Source: Glycomyces niveus (GTDB lineage Bacteria; Actinomycetota; Actinomycetes; Mycobacteriales; Micromonosporaceae). Taken from it: a stretch of 64,000 nt of DNA. The stretch spans positions 248,001 through 312,000 of the forward strand of contig NZ_JAGFNP010000003.1 of the NCBI RefSeq assembly GCF_017592475.1. Reading direction: 5' to 3'. A program made the position numbers and the translations under genes. Below the pieces are notes generated by a model that ran no database searches, was not told the DNA's origin, and saw only the letters and a list, made by a program, of their open reading frames with translations. Below are positions 8,715-21,560 of this stretch, piece by piece (the stretch's first letter is position 1; each line of letters starts with the position of its first letter).

Positions 8715-8786
8715 CTGGCCCGCCAGGACTCGAACCTGAAATGACTGAACCAAAATCAGTAGTGTTGCCAATTACACCACGGGCCA
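8715..8786 (-). tRNA. tRNA-Gln (anticodon UUG)
   Basis: Read on the minus strand, the 7-bp acceptor TGGCCCG/CGGGCCA, D-arm, anticodon stem CTGAT/ATCAG-like with loop TTTTGGT (anticodon TTG) and T-arm CAGGTTCGAGTCCTG all fold. The discriminator is G and the CCA end is not encoded. In many actinobacteria this tRNA lies next to glmU; here the xyl-yefM-yoeB block separates them. Confidence 0.95.
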
Positions 8787-8844
8787 TCGCGGGCAGTGCC
8801 TTGCAGCGGCCCGCGCGCAGCAATCTTAGCAACCCGCGCGATCG

Positions 8845-10284
8845 CTACCGGTCCGACCACACGTGCTTGGGCACCTGGGCGAGCACCTGGTGCAGGAAGT
8901 CCGCGTAGAAGAAGACCTCCTCGAGCTTGAGCGGGCCGGGCCGGAACGTCATCAGCCACGACCCCTCGAAGCGCCACCGGGTCACCTGCGCGCGCGGGTC
9001 GGCGAGCATCCACTCCATCGTTCGCGGATGGATCACGTCGTGTGCGAACCGCGGGCTCGGCGACGCGATCTTGAACTTGTCGTTGAACGCCCGGTTCTCG
9101 AACACGAGGTCCTTGTCGAACCGCCGGCTCAGCGCGTTCTCGTGCGCGATGTCGAGGAGCGGCCGCATCGCGGGGAGGCTGATCGCGACCACCTGGTAGT
9201 CGTGCGTGGTCTCGGAATCGCCGCTGCCGGTGCGGTACCTGAGCTGGAAGCAGTGCAGGTGCGCGTCCCGGAACGTCCCGCGCAGGACGTCGCGCGCCTC
9301 GCGGCCGCTGCCGGTGGTGAACGGCGGCTGCCGTGAGATCGCGAGCGCCGACTGCTCCTGCGGCCAGTACTGGAAGCCGTGGTGGGCCGCCCAGGCCGAG
9401 ACGCGGGCGAGATGCCGCTGCCGCGCCCGCCGCGAGTAGTAGACGGCGAGCACGATCGCCAACACCGGCACCCCCACGCACACCGCGAGGAACACCGAGC
9501 CGAGCATGCCGGCGACGACCGATTCCACGACTCCTCCCGGGGCGCTGAGGGGTTGAACGCCGCCGGGCCGCGTCCGAGGGCGCGGCCCGCCCGGCGGGGG
9601 GGTGGGAGACCAGACGTGCCGGGGCCCCGGGGCGGGGTCGTCGATGAGGAAGTCCGCGTAGAAGAAGACCTCTTCGAGCTTGAGCGCGCCCGACCGGAAG
9701 GTCATGAGCCACGGCCCCTCGAAGCGCCACGGGTAGGAGCGGGCGCGCTGGTCCTGCAGCATCCACTCCATGGTGCGGGCGTGGATCACGTCGTACGCGA
9801 ACCGCCGGTTCGGCGACTTGATCCGGAAGAAGTCGTTGAACGCCTGGTTCTCGAAGTCGATGTCCTTCGCGAACCGCTTGGTCAGGAAGTTCTCCTGGCC
9901 GATGTCCAGCAGCGGCCGCGCCGTCGGCAGGCCGATCGCGACCACCTGGTGAGTGTGCGTCTGCGACTCCTTGCCGTGGCCGGTCGTGTACTGGTACTGG
10001 AAGAACACGATGTGCACGTTCTTGTACATGCCGCGGAAGACGTCGATGCCCTTGCGGGAGTGGCCTTCGTTGAACGGCGCCTCGGTCGAGAGGCCGGTCA
10101 CCGAGTTGTCGCTGGGCTCGTAGTGGAAGCCGTACTGGGCCGCCCAGGCCCGGTACATCGCGATCTTCTTCTGCCGTGCGCGCCAGGCGAAGTACGCGCC
10201 GACGCCGACCACGACGAGGCACAGTACCCAAGCCCACCAGGGCATGTCGCTACTGCTGCTCGAAGCGAGCAGTGTCTCGTTCAC
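8845..10284 (-). CDS. Membrane protein with two fused copies of one domain
   Basis: I do not recognise a named function. The 479-residue product holds two similar halves. Copy 1 (residues 1-about 230) has a membrane helix WWAWVLCLVVVGVGAYFAW then a soluble domain ending LKLEEVFFYADFL. Copy 2 (about 253-479) has its own helix SVFLAVCVGVPVLAIVLAVYY and the same blocks: RPLLDI, FENxAFND, DVIHxRTMEWML, WRFEGxWLMTFR, LKLEEVFFYADFL. A Pro/Gly linker joins them with no stop codon. A GTG at 9528 with GGGAGGAG 5-6 nt upstream could start copy 2 separately. It lies 77 bp after lemA on the same strand; LemA genes are often next to DUF3137-type genes, so it may be a divergent relative. Confidence 0.75.
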   Translation of the reverse strand: MNETLLASSSSSDMPWWAWVLCLVVVGVGAYFAWRARQKKIAMYRAWAAQYGFHYEPSDNSVTGLSTEAPFNEGHSRKGIDVFRGMYKNVHIVFFQYQYTTGHGKESQTHTHQVVAIGLPTARPLLDIGQENFLTKRFAKDIDFENQAFNDFFRIKSPNRRFAYDVIHARTMEWMLQDQRARSYPWRFEGPWLMTFRSGALKLEEVFFYADFLIDDPAPGPRHVWSPTPPPGGPRPRTRPGGVQPLSAPGGVVESVVAGMLGSVFLAVCVGVPVLAIVLAVYYSRRARQRHLARVSAWAAHHGFQYWPQEQSALAISRQPPFTTGSGREARDVLRGTFRDAHLHCFQLRYRTGSGDSETTHDYQVVAISLPAMRPLLDIAHENALSRRFDKDLVFENRAFNDKFKIASPSPRFAHDVIHPRTMEWMLADPRAQVTRWRFEGSWLMTFRPGPLKLEEVFFYADFLHQVLAQVPKHVWSDR

Positions 10285-10361
10285 TGGGGTGATTCCTTCT
10301 TACGGGCTGGGCTGGCTCGCGTCTCGCAAGCGTCGCCGAGAGCGGGGGACCGGACCGCGGG

Positions 10362-11237
10362 CTAGCGGCCGTAGGGCGGCTGGCCGTAACCGGGCTGCTG
10401 CGGCTGCTGGGGCTGCTGCGGGTAACCGGGCTGGGGCGCGGGCTGGCCGTAGCCGGGCTGGGGGGCGCCGTAACCGGGCGGGGGCTGCTGGCCGTAACCG
10501 GGCTGCGGGGCGGGCTGGCCGTAGCCGGGCTGGGGCTGCTGCTGGTAGCCGACCTGCGGCGGCTGGCCGTACGGCATCTGGCCGGGCGCGGGCTGCGGCG
10601 GCATCTGCTGCTGCGGGGCGGCCGGGGGCTGCTGCATGTAGGCGGGCTGGCCCATGTCGCGCATCTTCGGAGCCGTGCGGGCCGCCGGGCTGTCCAGCTC
10701 GAAGTACTCCTCGGGCTTGAACCCGCCCATCTTCGCGGAGATCGAACCGGGGAAGACCTGCAGCGCGGTGTTGTACTCGCGCACGTTCGCGTTGTAGAAC
10801 CGGCGCGGGGCCGCGATGCGGTTCTCGGTCTCGGTGATCTCCTGCTGGAGCTGGAGGAAGTTCTGGTTGGTCTGCAGGGCGGGGTAGGCCTCCTGCATGT
10901 GGATCACGCCGCGGATGGCGTTCCCGAGCTGGCCTTCGGCTTGGCCCTGCTGGGCGTGGCCGGCGTTCGGGTCCTGCCGGGTCTGCATGGCCATGGCGCG
11001 CGCCTCGGCGACCTGCCGCAGCGTCGCGTTCTCCGAGCCCGCGGCCTGCTGCACGACGTACATCAGGTTGTCCAGCAGGTCGTACCGGCGCTGGAGCTCG
11101 ACATCGATCTGCGCCCATGACTCCTGGGTGATGTTGCGCATCCGCACCAGCTTGTTGCGCCCGCCGATGGCGACGAAGACCAGGATCAGGCCGATCAGCA
11201 ACAGGAGGATCAGGATCCAGACGATTGGGTTGCTCAT
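10362..11237 (-). CDS. lemA: LemA family protein with proline/glycine-rich tail
   Basis: LemA proteins are envelope proteins with one N-terminal helix and an extracytoplasmic helical bundle; their role is poorly known. The 291-residue product begins [20 protein letters not shown] (membrane anchor), then [24 protein letters not shown] typical of LemA, a long alpha-helical region to about residue 180, and then a low-complexity C-terminus made of PGYGQP-type repeats of about 80 residues. I begin at ATG 11237 because the family starts at this helix. A weak ribosome site leaves the start slightly uncertain. It probably forms an operon with the duplicated membrane protein downstream. Confidence 0.87.
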   Translation of the reverse strand: MSNPIVWILILLLLIGLILVFVAIGGRNKLVRMRNITQESWAQIDVELQRRYDLLDNLMYVVQQAAGSENATLRQVAEARAMAMQTRQDPNAGHAQQGQAEGQLGNAIRGVIHMQEAYPALQTNQNFLQLQQEITETENRIAAPRRFYNANVREYNTALQVFPGSISAKMGGFKPEEYFELDSPAARTAPKMRDMGQPAYMQQPPAAPQQQMPPQPAPGQMPYGQPPQVGYQQQPQPGYGQPAPQPGYGQQPPPGYGAPQPGYGQPAPQPGYPQQPQQPQQPGYGQPPYGR

Positions 11238-11317
11238 AGAGCGTGAGCTTAGTGCATCTATGCCAGCGGGAGGGCACCGCTCGAATGCCCTCCCGCTGTT
11301 CAGCAATATGGTCGGAA

Positions 11318-12646
11318 TCAGCCCATCGCGTGCTCGACGACCGCCACGAGCTCGGCCGCGACGGTCTGTGCCACCGGCTCCTCAGAGGCCTCGACCATGA
11401 CGCGCACCAGCGGCTCGGTGCCGGAGGGGCGCAACAGGACCCGACCGTCCGTGCCGAGCTTCGACTGCCACAGCGCGACCGCGCTGCGCACGTCGTCATG
11501 GTCGATCACGGACTTGTCCGTCACCCGCACGTTCACGAGCACCTGCGGCGCGGGCGTGAACACCGAGGCGAGGTCGGCGAGGGACCTGCCCGTGGCGGCC
11601 ATGCGCGCCAGCAGCAGGATCGCGGTGAGCGTCCCGTCGCCGGTCGTGGCGTGGTCGGAGACGATGATGTGCCCCGACTGCTCGCCGCCGAGCGAGTACC
11701 CGCCCTCGGCGAGCCGCTCCAGCACGTAACGGTCGCCGACCCCGGTGACCTCGAGCTTGATCCCGGCCGTGCCCATCGCCTGGTGCAGGCCGAGGTTGCT
11801 CATGACGGTGGTGACGAGCGTGTCGCCGCGCAGCTGCCCGGCCTCGCGCATGGCGATCGCCAGGATCGCCATGATCGCGTCCCCGTCGACGTCGTTGCCG
11901 TCCGCGTCGACCGCGAGGCAGCGGTCGGCGTCGCCGTCGAGCGCGATACCGGCGTGCGCGCCGTGCTCGACGACGGCCGCGCGGAGCCCGTCCATGTGCG
12001 TGGAACCGCAGTTCTCGTTGATGTTGAGCCCGTCGGGGTCCGCGTTGATGAGGACGACTTCGGCGCCCGCCCGGCGCAGGGCCTCGGGGGCCGCGCCGGT
12101 GGCGGCGCCGTTCGCGGGGTCGAGCACGACCTTGAGGCCGTTCAGCGGGTGCGGCACGGCCGCGACCAGGTGCTCGATGTACGACTCGACGGGGTCGACC
12201 GAGCGGACGATGCGGCCCACGCCGTCGCCCTGCGGCAGCGGCGCGGGGTCGCCCATGGCCGCCTCGATGGCGTCCTCGACCTCGTCGGGGAGCTTGCGGC
12301 CGCCGGCCGCGAAGAACTTGATGCCGTTGTCCGGCATGGGGTTGTGCGAGGCCGAGACCATGACGCCGAAGTCGGCGCCGGTCAGGGCCGTCAGGTGCGC
12401 GACCGCGGGCGTGGGAAGGATGCCCAGGTCGATGACTTTCACGCCCGCCGCGGCGAGCCCGGCGGCGCTGGCGGCGGCGAGCATCTCGCCGGAGGCGCGG
12501 GGGTCGCGGCCGATGACGGCGACGGCGCGGCGGTCGGCGGCGCCGAGGACGCGCGCGGCCGCGATGTTGAGGCGGAGTGCCAGGTCGGGCGTGAGGTCGG
12601 CGTTCGCCCGCCCCCGTACGCCGTCGGTGCCGAACAGTCGTGACAC
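11318..12646 (-). CDS. glmM: Phosphoglucosamine mutase
   Basis: GlmM converts GlcN-6-P to GlcN-1-P, the GlmU substrate. The protein shows [10 protein letters not shown] at the N-terminus, the phosphoserine loop [16 protein letters not shown], the metal site DGDADR and the sugar-phosphate loop RPSGTEP near the C-terminus. The usual family start MxRLFGTDG is matched by GTG 12646, which has GGGAAG 7 nt upstream and gives 442 residues. ATG 12661 would add five residues. A strong terminator for rpsI ends only 12-27 nt upstream, so glmM depends on read-through or a promoter within that hairpin. Confidence 0.94.
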   Translation of the reverse strand: MSRLFGTDGVRGRANADLTPDLALRLNIAAARVLGAADRRAVAVIGRDPRASGEMLAAASAAGLAAAGVKVIDLGILPTPAVAHLTALTGADFGVMVSASHNPMPDNGIKFFAAGGRKLPDEVEDAIEAAMGDPAPLPQGDGVGRIVRSVDPVESYIEHLVAAVPHPLNGLKVVLDPANGAATGAAPEALRRAGAEVVLINADPDGLNINENCGSTHMDGLRAAVVEHGAHAGIALDGDADRCLAVDADGNDVDGDAIMAILAIAMREAGQLRGDTLVTTVMSNLGLHQAMGTAGIKLEVTGVGDRYVLERLAEGGYSLGGEQSGHIIVSDHATTGDGTLTAILLLARMAATGRSLADLASVFTPAPQVLVNVRVTDKSVIDHDDVRSAVALWQSKLGTDGRVLLRPSGTEPLVRVMVEASEEPVAQTVAAELVAVVEHAMG

Positions 12647-12672
12647 AGTGTGGCTTCCCATCGTTGTGGCAT

Positions 12673-12716
12673 AAAAAAACGGGGGCCGCCGAGGATGTCC
12701 TCCTCGGCAGCCCCGT
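12673..12716 (-). terminator. Intrinsic terminator after rplM-rpsI, directly before glmM
   Basis: On the minus strand GCCGAGGA-GGACA-TCCTCGGC forms the inner stem, extended by ACGGGG/CCCCGT, and is followed by seven T. It is a rare canonical U-run terminator in this GC-rich window. It ends 12 nt before ATG 12661 of glmM. Confidence 0.85.
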
Positions 12717-12794
12717 CGCTTGTGCAGACTAGCGTGTTCCCCCGGCCGTGCAAACCCGCGGATGGCGGGCCGCACTGCGGCCGGGGCGGGCGCG

Positions 12795-13337
12795 CTAGCG
12801 CTTCGAGTACTGCGGTGCCTTGCGGGCCTTCTTGAGGCCGTACTTCTTCGATTCCTTCTCGCGGGCGTCGCGGGTCAGGAACCCGGCGGCCTTGAGGGCC
12901 GGGCGGGTGTTCGGGTCGATCTCGACCAGGGCCCGGGCGATGCCGAGGCGGAGCGCGCCGGCCTGGCCGGTGGCGCCGCCGCCGTGGATGTTCACCAGGA
13001 CGTCGAAGTTGTCGCCGGCCTCGACGGTCACGAAGGGCTCGGCCACGGTCTGCTGGTGGACCTTGCTCGGGAAGTAGTCCTCGAGGGTCTTGCCGTTGAC
13101 GACGTACTTGCCGGTGCCGGCGACCAGGCGGACGCGGGCGATGGCGCGCTTGCGGCGGCCGACGGTCTGGATCGCGCGGTCGGCGGGGACCACCGGGATG
13201 CTCGGCACGGACGGCGCGGCGGCGACGTCGGCGGGGACCTCGGGGATCTCGACGGGGGCCTCGACGGCCTCGGGGGCCTCGGTCTCGACGACCTCGGCGG
13301 CTTCGGTGGCCTCGGTGGCCTGGATCTCGTCACTCAT
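12795..13337 (-). CDS. rpsI: 30S ribosomal protein S9
   Basis: S9 sits in the small-subunit head, with its C-terminal tail reaching the P-site tRNA. The core from about residue 57 ([43 protein letters not shown]) to the basic end [12 protein letters not shown] is canonical. A 50-residue acidic Glu/Ala/Val/Pro-rich N-terminal extension precedes it; actinobacterial S9 proteins commonly carry such extensions. The start is ATG 13337, 25 nt after rplM. Confidence 0.97.
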   Translation of the reverse strand: MSDEIQATEATEAAEVVETEAPEAVEAPVEIPEVPADVAAAPSVPSIPVVPADRAIQTVGRRKRAIARVRLVAGTGKYVVNGKTLEDYFPSKVHQQTVAEPFVTVEAGDNFDVLVNIHGGGATGQAGALRLGIARALVEIDPNTRPALKAAGFLTRDAREKESKKYGLKKARKAPQYSKR

Positions 13338-13362
13338 GTGGATGCTCCTGTTCCGCCCGCGC

Positions 13363-13806
13363 CTACTGCGCGATCTTCTTGATCTCGTACGGCTTCGGCT
13401 GCTGGGCGGTGTGCGGGTGGCCGGGACCCGCGTAGACCTTCAGCTTCTTGGACACGGCGCGGCCGAGCTTGTTCTTCGGCAGCATGCCGAAGACGGCCTT
13501 CTCGACGACCTTGTGGGGGGCCTTCTCCATGAAGTCGGCGTACGACTTCTCCTTGAGACCGCCCGGGAAGCCGGAGTGGCGGTAGGCCTTCTTGGTCTGG
13601 AGCTTGTTCCGGGTCAGGACGACCTTCTCGGCGTTCACGATGATGACGTAGTCACCGGTGTCCGCGTTCGGCGCGAAGGTCGGCTTGTGCTTGCCTCGGA
13701 GCAGATCGGCAGCGTGCGTCGCGAGCCGGCCCAACACCACGTCGGTCGCGTCGATCACGAGCCACTGCGGGTCAATGTCACCCGGCTTAGGGCTGTACGT
13801 GCGCAC
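13363..13806 (-). CDS. rplM: 50S ribosomal protein L13
   Basis: L13 is an early assembly protein of the large subunit. The 147-residue product from GTG 13806 ([30 protein letters not shown]) contains the conserved [24 protein letters not shown] and [15 protein letters not shown] segments. The frame stays open upstream, but family length and the N-terminal motif fix the start. It leads the rplM-rpsI unit. Confidence 0.96.
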   Translation of the reverse strand: MRTYSPKPGDIDPQWLVIDATDVVLGRLATHAADLLRGKHKPTFAPNADTGDYVIIVNAEKVVLTRNKLQTKKAYRHSGFPGGLKEKSYADFMEKAPHKVVEKAVFGMLPKNKLGRAVSKKLKVYAGPGHPHTAQQPKPYEIKKIAQ

Positions 13807-14125
13807 AGGTTTACCTAGCTTTCGTTGTCGGTGTGGAACGAATCCCGCGGCTGAGGGCGGGACCGCCTGAATCCCCCCGCCTCGGCGAAACTTGCCAGCC
13901 GTGAATCGGCCCGGCCGGAAGCGGTGCACCCGCCGCTGCGCGGCCGGTGTGGGATTCGTTGGACAGTGCTTCGGCGGTGCGGCCCGGAGGGGCCTCGCGC
14001 GGATGCACTCGAACAACAGCTGCCTAGTCTACGTGGTGGTGGCGGCCGCCCTGAAGGCGGCCGCCGTGACCTCGGCTACAGCACGCGGCGCGCCCGCCGG
14101 ATCGTGGATCCTATAGGAAACAGGG
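13807..14125. other. Gene-free region before rplM and after thiC
   Basis: About 320 bp without a supported gene. It should hold the rplM promoter and leader. At 14041-14065 GGCGGCCGCC-CTGAA-GGCGGCCGCC is a perfect hairpin about 60 nt past the thiC stop, the likely end of the thi transcript. Nothing else was recognised. Confidence 0.5.
14041..14065 (-). terminator. Hairpin after thiC
   Basis: A perfect 10-bp stem GGCGGCCGCC with a 5-nt loop, no U-run, 60 nt downstream of thiC; an actinobacterial-style terminator. Confidence 0.55.
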
Positions 14126-17852
<3,727 letters not shown>

Positions 17853-17856
<4 letters not shown>

Positions 17857-19295
17857 GAGTCGGCCTCCTGAGTGGAAATGTCATCGGTCACTGAAAGACC
17901 GCGATCGAGCCTGGAGCCCCCGGCAGTGTCAGACCCAGCGGTCACCATCGATTCGGGGGCGCTCGCGAATCGCGACCCAGAGGGACGGCCCGCGCCCTCA
18001 AACCTCCGCGGGTCGAAGGCCGCCGGGACCGCTCGCTCGTTTCCGGCGAGCAGTGCGGCGACCGCGCTGGCCGTGGCCGGGATCAGCGCGATGCCGTTGC
18101 GGTAGTGGCCGGTCGCGGCGATCGTGCGCGGATCGAGGCGGCCGATGAGCGGCAGGTTGTCAGGGGTGCCGGGCCGGAAGCCGACGCTCACCTCGTCGAG
18201 GTGGTACTCCGCGATCTCGGGCACGAGCTCGATCGCCCGTCGCAGCAGATCGTGCACCGCGCCGGCGGTGCCGGTGCGCCGGTCGAACCCGCGCTCGTCG
18301 CTCGATGCGCCGACCACGACCTCCCCGCTCTCGCGGGTCACGATGTAGATCGGGTGGCCTTTCACGAAGCCGCGCACGGTAGTCCGCGGCAGCGGCTGGT
18401 CGCCGACCGCCCGCAGCCGCAACACGGCCCCGCGCACCGCCCGCACTGGCAGCGACCACCTGGCATCGGGATCGCCGGAACCGCCGACGCGCGCCGCAGC
18501 CCCCGGGCTCTCGCCGCGCGCCTCAGCGTCGGTTCCGCGCTCGCTCCGCTCCCCGGTTCCCGAGTGCTCGCCGCCCGCTTCGGAGACGGCGCCGCTCGCG
18601 AGAGCAGCGCGCGGCTCGAATTCGGCGCCGCTCACGCGAGTGCCCCGCTTGCCGGCACCGGCGTCACCGGGTTCGCTTCCCATAGATGCGCTCGCGCCTG
18701 TCCCGGAGAAGTTCGCCGAACCGCATCCGGCCGCAATGACGACCTGATCGGCGTCGAGCGCGGCGAGGTCTTCAACCGACTCGGTCCGCAGTCCGACGCC
18801 GGCTCGCTCGGCCGCGATCAGTAGTGCGTCGTGTACTACCCGCGGATCGACCGCGCGGTCCTCCGGCGCGAGCACGCCGCCGCGCACCTTGTGGCTGAGC
18901 AACGGCTCGACTTTGCGGGCGGCGCGCGCAGTGAGCGGTTCGACGTTCCTTGCGGTGAGCCGGTAGAGCTCGGCCTGGCGGTCGATCTCGGCGCGGTCGC
19001 CGTCCTCGACGCCGACCACGAGCGTCGGTACGTCGCGGAAGTCGACATCGAGCCCTGAGGCCGCTTCGAGCGCGCGTGCGAAGCCGGGCCAGGCGTCGGC
19101 TGACGCGGCCATGAACGGCCCCAGGGCCTCCTCGCCGTAATGGGATTCGGTGACGGGCGCGATCATGCCCGCGGCCACGCGCGAGGCACCCGAGCCCGGG
19201 TCCGGGTCGTGCACGACGACCTCGGCGCCGGACTGGGCGGCCCGCCACGCGACGGCGAGCCCGATCGAGCCGGCGCCGACGATGGCGATGCGCAT
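17853..19295 (-). CDS. thiO: Glycine oxidase ThiO with a large low-complexity insert
   Basis: ThiO oxidises glycine to dehydroglycine for thiazole formation with FAD. The 480-residue product opens with the Rossmann motif IAIVGAGSIGLAVAW; GFRPGTPDNLPLIG and ATGHYRNGIALIPATA near 372-408 close the D-amino-acid-oxidase fold. Relatives have about 370-400 residues. The excess lies in a Gly/Ser/Ala/Glu-rich insert at about residues 195-278, between VVIAAGCGSANF and RAVRGAVLRLR, and a tail of about 45 residues. The insert keeps the frame. The start is ATG 19295, overlapping the thiE stop (TGATG). Confidence 0.88.
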
Positions 19296-20110
19296 CAGGC
19301 TTCGCCCACCGCTCGCAGGAAGCCGGCATCGGGGGAGATCGAGTCCTTGAGTCGATCGTGCGCCCGGCTCGCAACGCTCGGCTGCGCGCCGGTCGCGAAG
19401 GCGCCCTGCGCACACCGCTCTCCTGCGACCGGACCGTGGCGCTCACGTTCACCGACGGCGCTTCGGCTGGGAGACCTTTCCGCACTCTCTCCCACAGCCG
19501 CAAGGAGTTCCGCCGTCGCAGCCTGCGGGTCCGCCGCGCCCGACACCGCGCCGACCACGGCCACGCCATGAGCCCCGGCCTCGCGGCAGAGCTTCGCCCG
19601 TTCGGCGGTGATGCCGCCGATCGCGATCACCGGCAGGTCGACCGCCTCGCACACCGCGGCCAGGCCCTCAAGCCCGATCGGTTGCGGCAGACCGGTCTTG
19701 GTCGTCGTGCCCCAGACCGGGCCGACGCCGAGGTACGTCGCCCCCGCGCGGCGGGCCGCGCGCGCCGACTCGGGGTCGCGGGCGGTGCCGCCGATGATGG
19801 AGGCGGCGGGGAGGATGCGGCGGGCGGCGTCGATCGGGAGGTCGTCAGCGCCGAGGTGGACGCCGTCGGCGCCGACCGCTTGGGCGATGTGCACGCGGTC
19901 GTTGACCAGGCACAACGCGCCGTACTGGTCGCAGAGCGCGGCGATCGCGGTGGCGAGGTCGAACGCGGCCCGGTCGGTGAAGTGGTCCTCGGGACGCACC
20001 TGGACGAGCTTCGCCCCGGCCGCCAAGGCCGCCTCGACGGCGGCGAGCGGCGCGAAGGTCTCGCGGGTGTCGGTGATGACGTGAAGTCGGGGTAGACGAG
20101 TAGCGCGCAT
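19295..20110 (-). CDS. thiE: Thiamine-phosphate synthase ThiE with C-terminal extension
   Basis: ThiE couples HMP pyrophosphate and thiazole phosphate to thiamine phosphate. The core (residues 1-206) has LVQVRPEDHF, CLVNDRVHIAQAVGADGVHLGADDLP, YLGVGPVWGTTTKTG and VIAIGGITAE. A non-conserved tail of about 65 residues (from ESAERSPSRSAVG) follows; ThiE usually ends near 210-225 residues. Its DNA resembles the insert style of thiO. ATG 20110 has an AAGGAG site and follows the TPP riboswitch directly, making this the first gene of the operon. Confidence 0.92.
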   Translation of the reverse strand: MRATRLPRLHVITDTRETFAPLAAVEAALAAGAKLVQVRPEDHFTDRAAFDLATAIAALCDQYGALCLVNDRVHIAQAVGADGVHLGADDLPIDAARRILPAASIIGGTARDPESARAARRAGATYLGVGPVWGTTTKTGLPQPIGLEGLAAVCEAVDLPVIAIGGITAERAKLCREAGAHGVAVVGAVSGAADPQAATAELLAAVGESAERSPSRSAVGERERHGPVAGERCAQGAFATGAQPSVASRAHDRLKDSISPDAGFLRAVGEA

Positions 20111-20118
20111 AGCTCCTT

Positions 20119-20202
20119 CTCCCTGCGCCAGCATGATCTGGATCAGGTTCGACGGTCGGGACTACCCAGTCCCCTCTCAGCCCGATGCATCGGACTCCCG
20201 TG
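20119..20202 (-). ncRNA. TPP riboswitch (THI element)
   Basis: On the minus strand the conserved core CGGGCTGAGAGGGGACTGGG, then CGACCGTCGAACCTGATCCAG, ATCATGCTGGCGCAGGGAG, matches the THI-box (CTGAGA...ACCC...GAACCTGATCTGGATCATGCCAGCG). It ends 8 nt before the thiE start and overlaps nearly to its ribosome site, consistent with translational control of thiE and the coupled genes when TPP is bound. Confidence 0.95.
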
Positions 20203-20303
20203 GGTGGTTATTCGTTTACGGCCGCTACGCTACGTCATCGCGAGCGGCCCTCGCAAGTGCGGTGTCAGGAAGTGGACACCGTCCGTCCGGCCCGCTGGCC
20301 CTG

Positions 20304-21560
20304 TCACTCGCCGAGCGCGTGGTGCCGGAAGCGGTCGACGATCTCGGTGCGGACCCGCGCAAGGCCGTGGGCGGTCTCCTCGAGCCGCCACAGCCCCATG
20401 GTGAGCCGGTGCGCCTCGCGCGGCAGCTCGGAATGGCGGTAGGTCCACTCGTACATGTCGAACAGGGGCCACCACGTGTACCCGATGACCGGGACGCCGG
20501 CGGCGCGCAAGTCGTGCAGGGCCGCAACGGATTCGTCGAGCCAGTCGATGCGCTCCTTGACCGAGCCGGTCACGCACGTCTCGGTCAGCATCACCGGCGC
20601 CCCGTACCGGGCGTGGGCCTCGCGGATGAGCTCGTTCATGCCGGCGACGCCGTCGTCGCGGGTCGGGCGCGGGTCGCGGAAGCCGCCGCCGTGGAAGACC
20701 CCGGCTTCGAAGACCTCGGTGGAGTGGCGCGGATAGTAGTTGACGCCCATGACGTCCGGCAGCACGGGCGCTTCGGTGAACCACGCGAAGTCGTCGTCGC
20801 CGAAGCCGTTGGCGCGCAGGTATGGCGCAAGTGGATGATCGGCCCCGACGCGGCCGGTGACGAGGTCTTCGACGAGGAAGACCTGCTCTTTGAGGCGGGC
20901 GGCGTGGTCGCGGTGCTCGGGGGCGTCGATGTCGCCGACGTAGCGCATGCCGGCGTCGACGTGGACGAAGACGGCGCGGTCGCCGAGGACGTCGGCCATG
21001 GCGCGCTGGGCGAGCACGAAGCCGCGCGCGAGCTGCCCGGTCATGGTCGTGAGTCCTTGCGGCCCTGAGAGGTACGGGGGCCAGTAGGCGTATTCGCCGG
21101 AGAAGAGGGCGTGGATCATGGGCTCGTTGACCGGCGTGTAGTCGGCGACGCCGAGGTGCGCGTAGCGTTCGGCGACGGCGGCCGAGTACTCGGCGACGAG
21201 CTTCGGATAGTCCGGGTTGGCGAACTGGTCGTTGAGCCACAGTGGAGTGCCGTAGTGCATGAGGTCCACAATGGGTCGAAGGTTCAGTTCGGCGTACCGG
21301 TCCATGACGCGGTCGACCCAGGACCAGTCCCAGCGGCCGGGTTCGGGCTGGACGCGGTGCCATGGGACGCCCCAGCGCACCAGTTCGGCGCCGGCTTCGA
21401 CGGCGAGGCCGAGGTCGTCGTGCCACCGCCCATAATGCTCGGTGAGCTCGTACTCGTCGATCGGCCGTTCGCCAGGTCCGGCTTGGGGCACGAAGGTGTC
21501 CTCGACACCTACGGCGAAGTGGAAGCCGCCGTCGCGGTGCCAAGTGGGTGAGCCGGTCAT
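20304..21560 (-). CDS. Family 1-type glycoside hydrolase (beta-glycosidase)
   Basis: A cytoplasmic TIM-barrel glycosidase, likely acting on oligosaccharides brought in by the ABC importer encoded just upstream. The 418-residue protein has the clan A acid/base motif YTPVNEP with Glu146, and the nucleophile region VMLTETC with Glu327, plus VMGVNYYPRH. The loops differ from textbook GH1, so the exact family and sugar are uncertain; neighbours suggest pentose-containing glycans. No signal peptide is seen. ATG 21560 overlaps the permease stop by 4 nt, making it the last gene of the transport operon. Confidence 0.8.
   Translation of the reverse strand: MTGSPTWHRDGGFHFAVGVEDTFVPQAGPGERPIDEYELTEHYGRWHDDLGLAVEAGAELVRWGVPWHRVQPEPGRWDWSWVDRVMDRYAELNLRPIVDLMHYGTPLWLNDQFANPDYPKLVAEYSAAVAERYAHLGVADYTPVNEPMIHALFSGEYAYWPPYLSGPQGLTTMTGQLARGFVLAQRAMADVLGDRAVFVHVDAGMRYVGDIDAPEHRDHAARLKEQVFLVEDLVTGRVGADHPLAPYLRANGFGDDDFAWFTEAPVLPDVMGVNYYPRHSTEVFEAGVFHGGGFRDPRPTRDDGVAGMNELIREAHARYGAPVMLTETCVTGSVKERIDWLDESVAALHDLRAAGVPVIGYTWWPLFDMYEWTYRHSELPREAHRLTMGLWRLEETAHGLARVRTEIVDRFRHHALGE

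Noticed and set aside
3681..8786. Integrated element with attachment sites at tRNA-Gln
   Set aside because: I found no repeat of the tRNA 3' end near glmU and no integrase, so only the unusual position is reported.
10362..10640. PGYGQ repeats in LemA as a separate gene or mobile repeat
   Set aside because: They continue the LemA frame to its stop and are a common low-complexity tail in actinobacterial membrane proteins.
13807..14125. Known L13 autoregulatory leader RNA before rplM
   Set aside because: I could not match a known L13 leader structure; only a hairpin belonging to the thiC side is clear.
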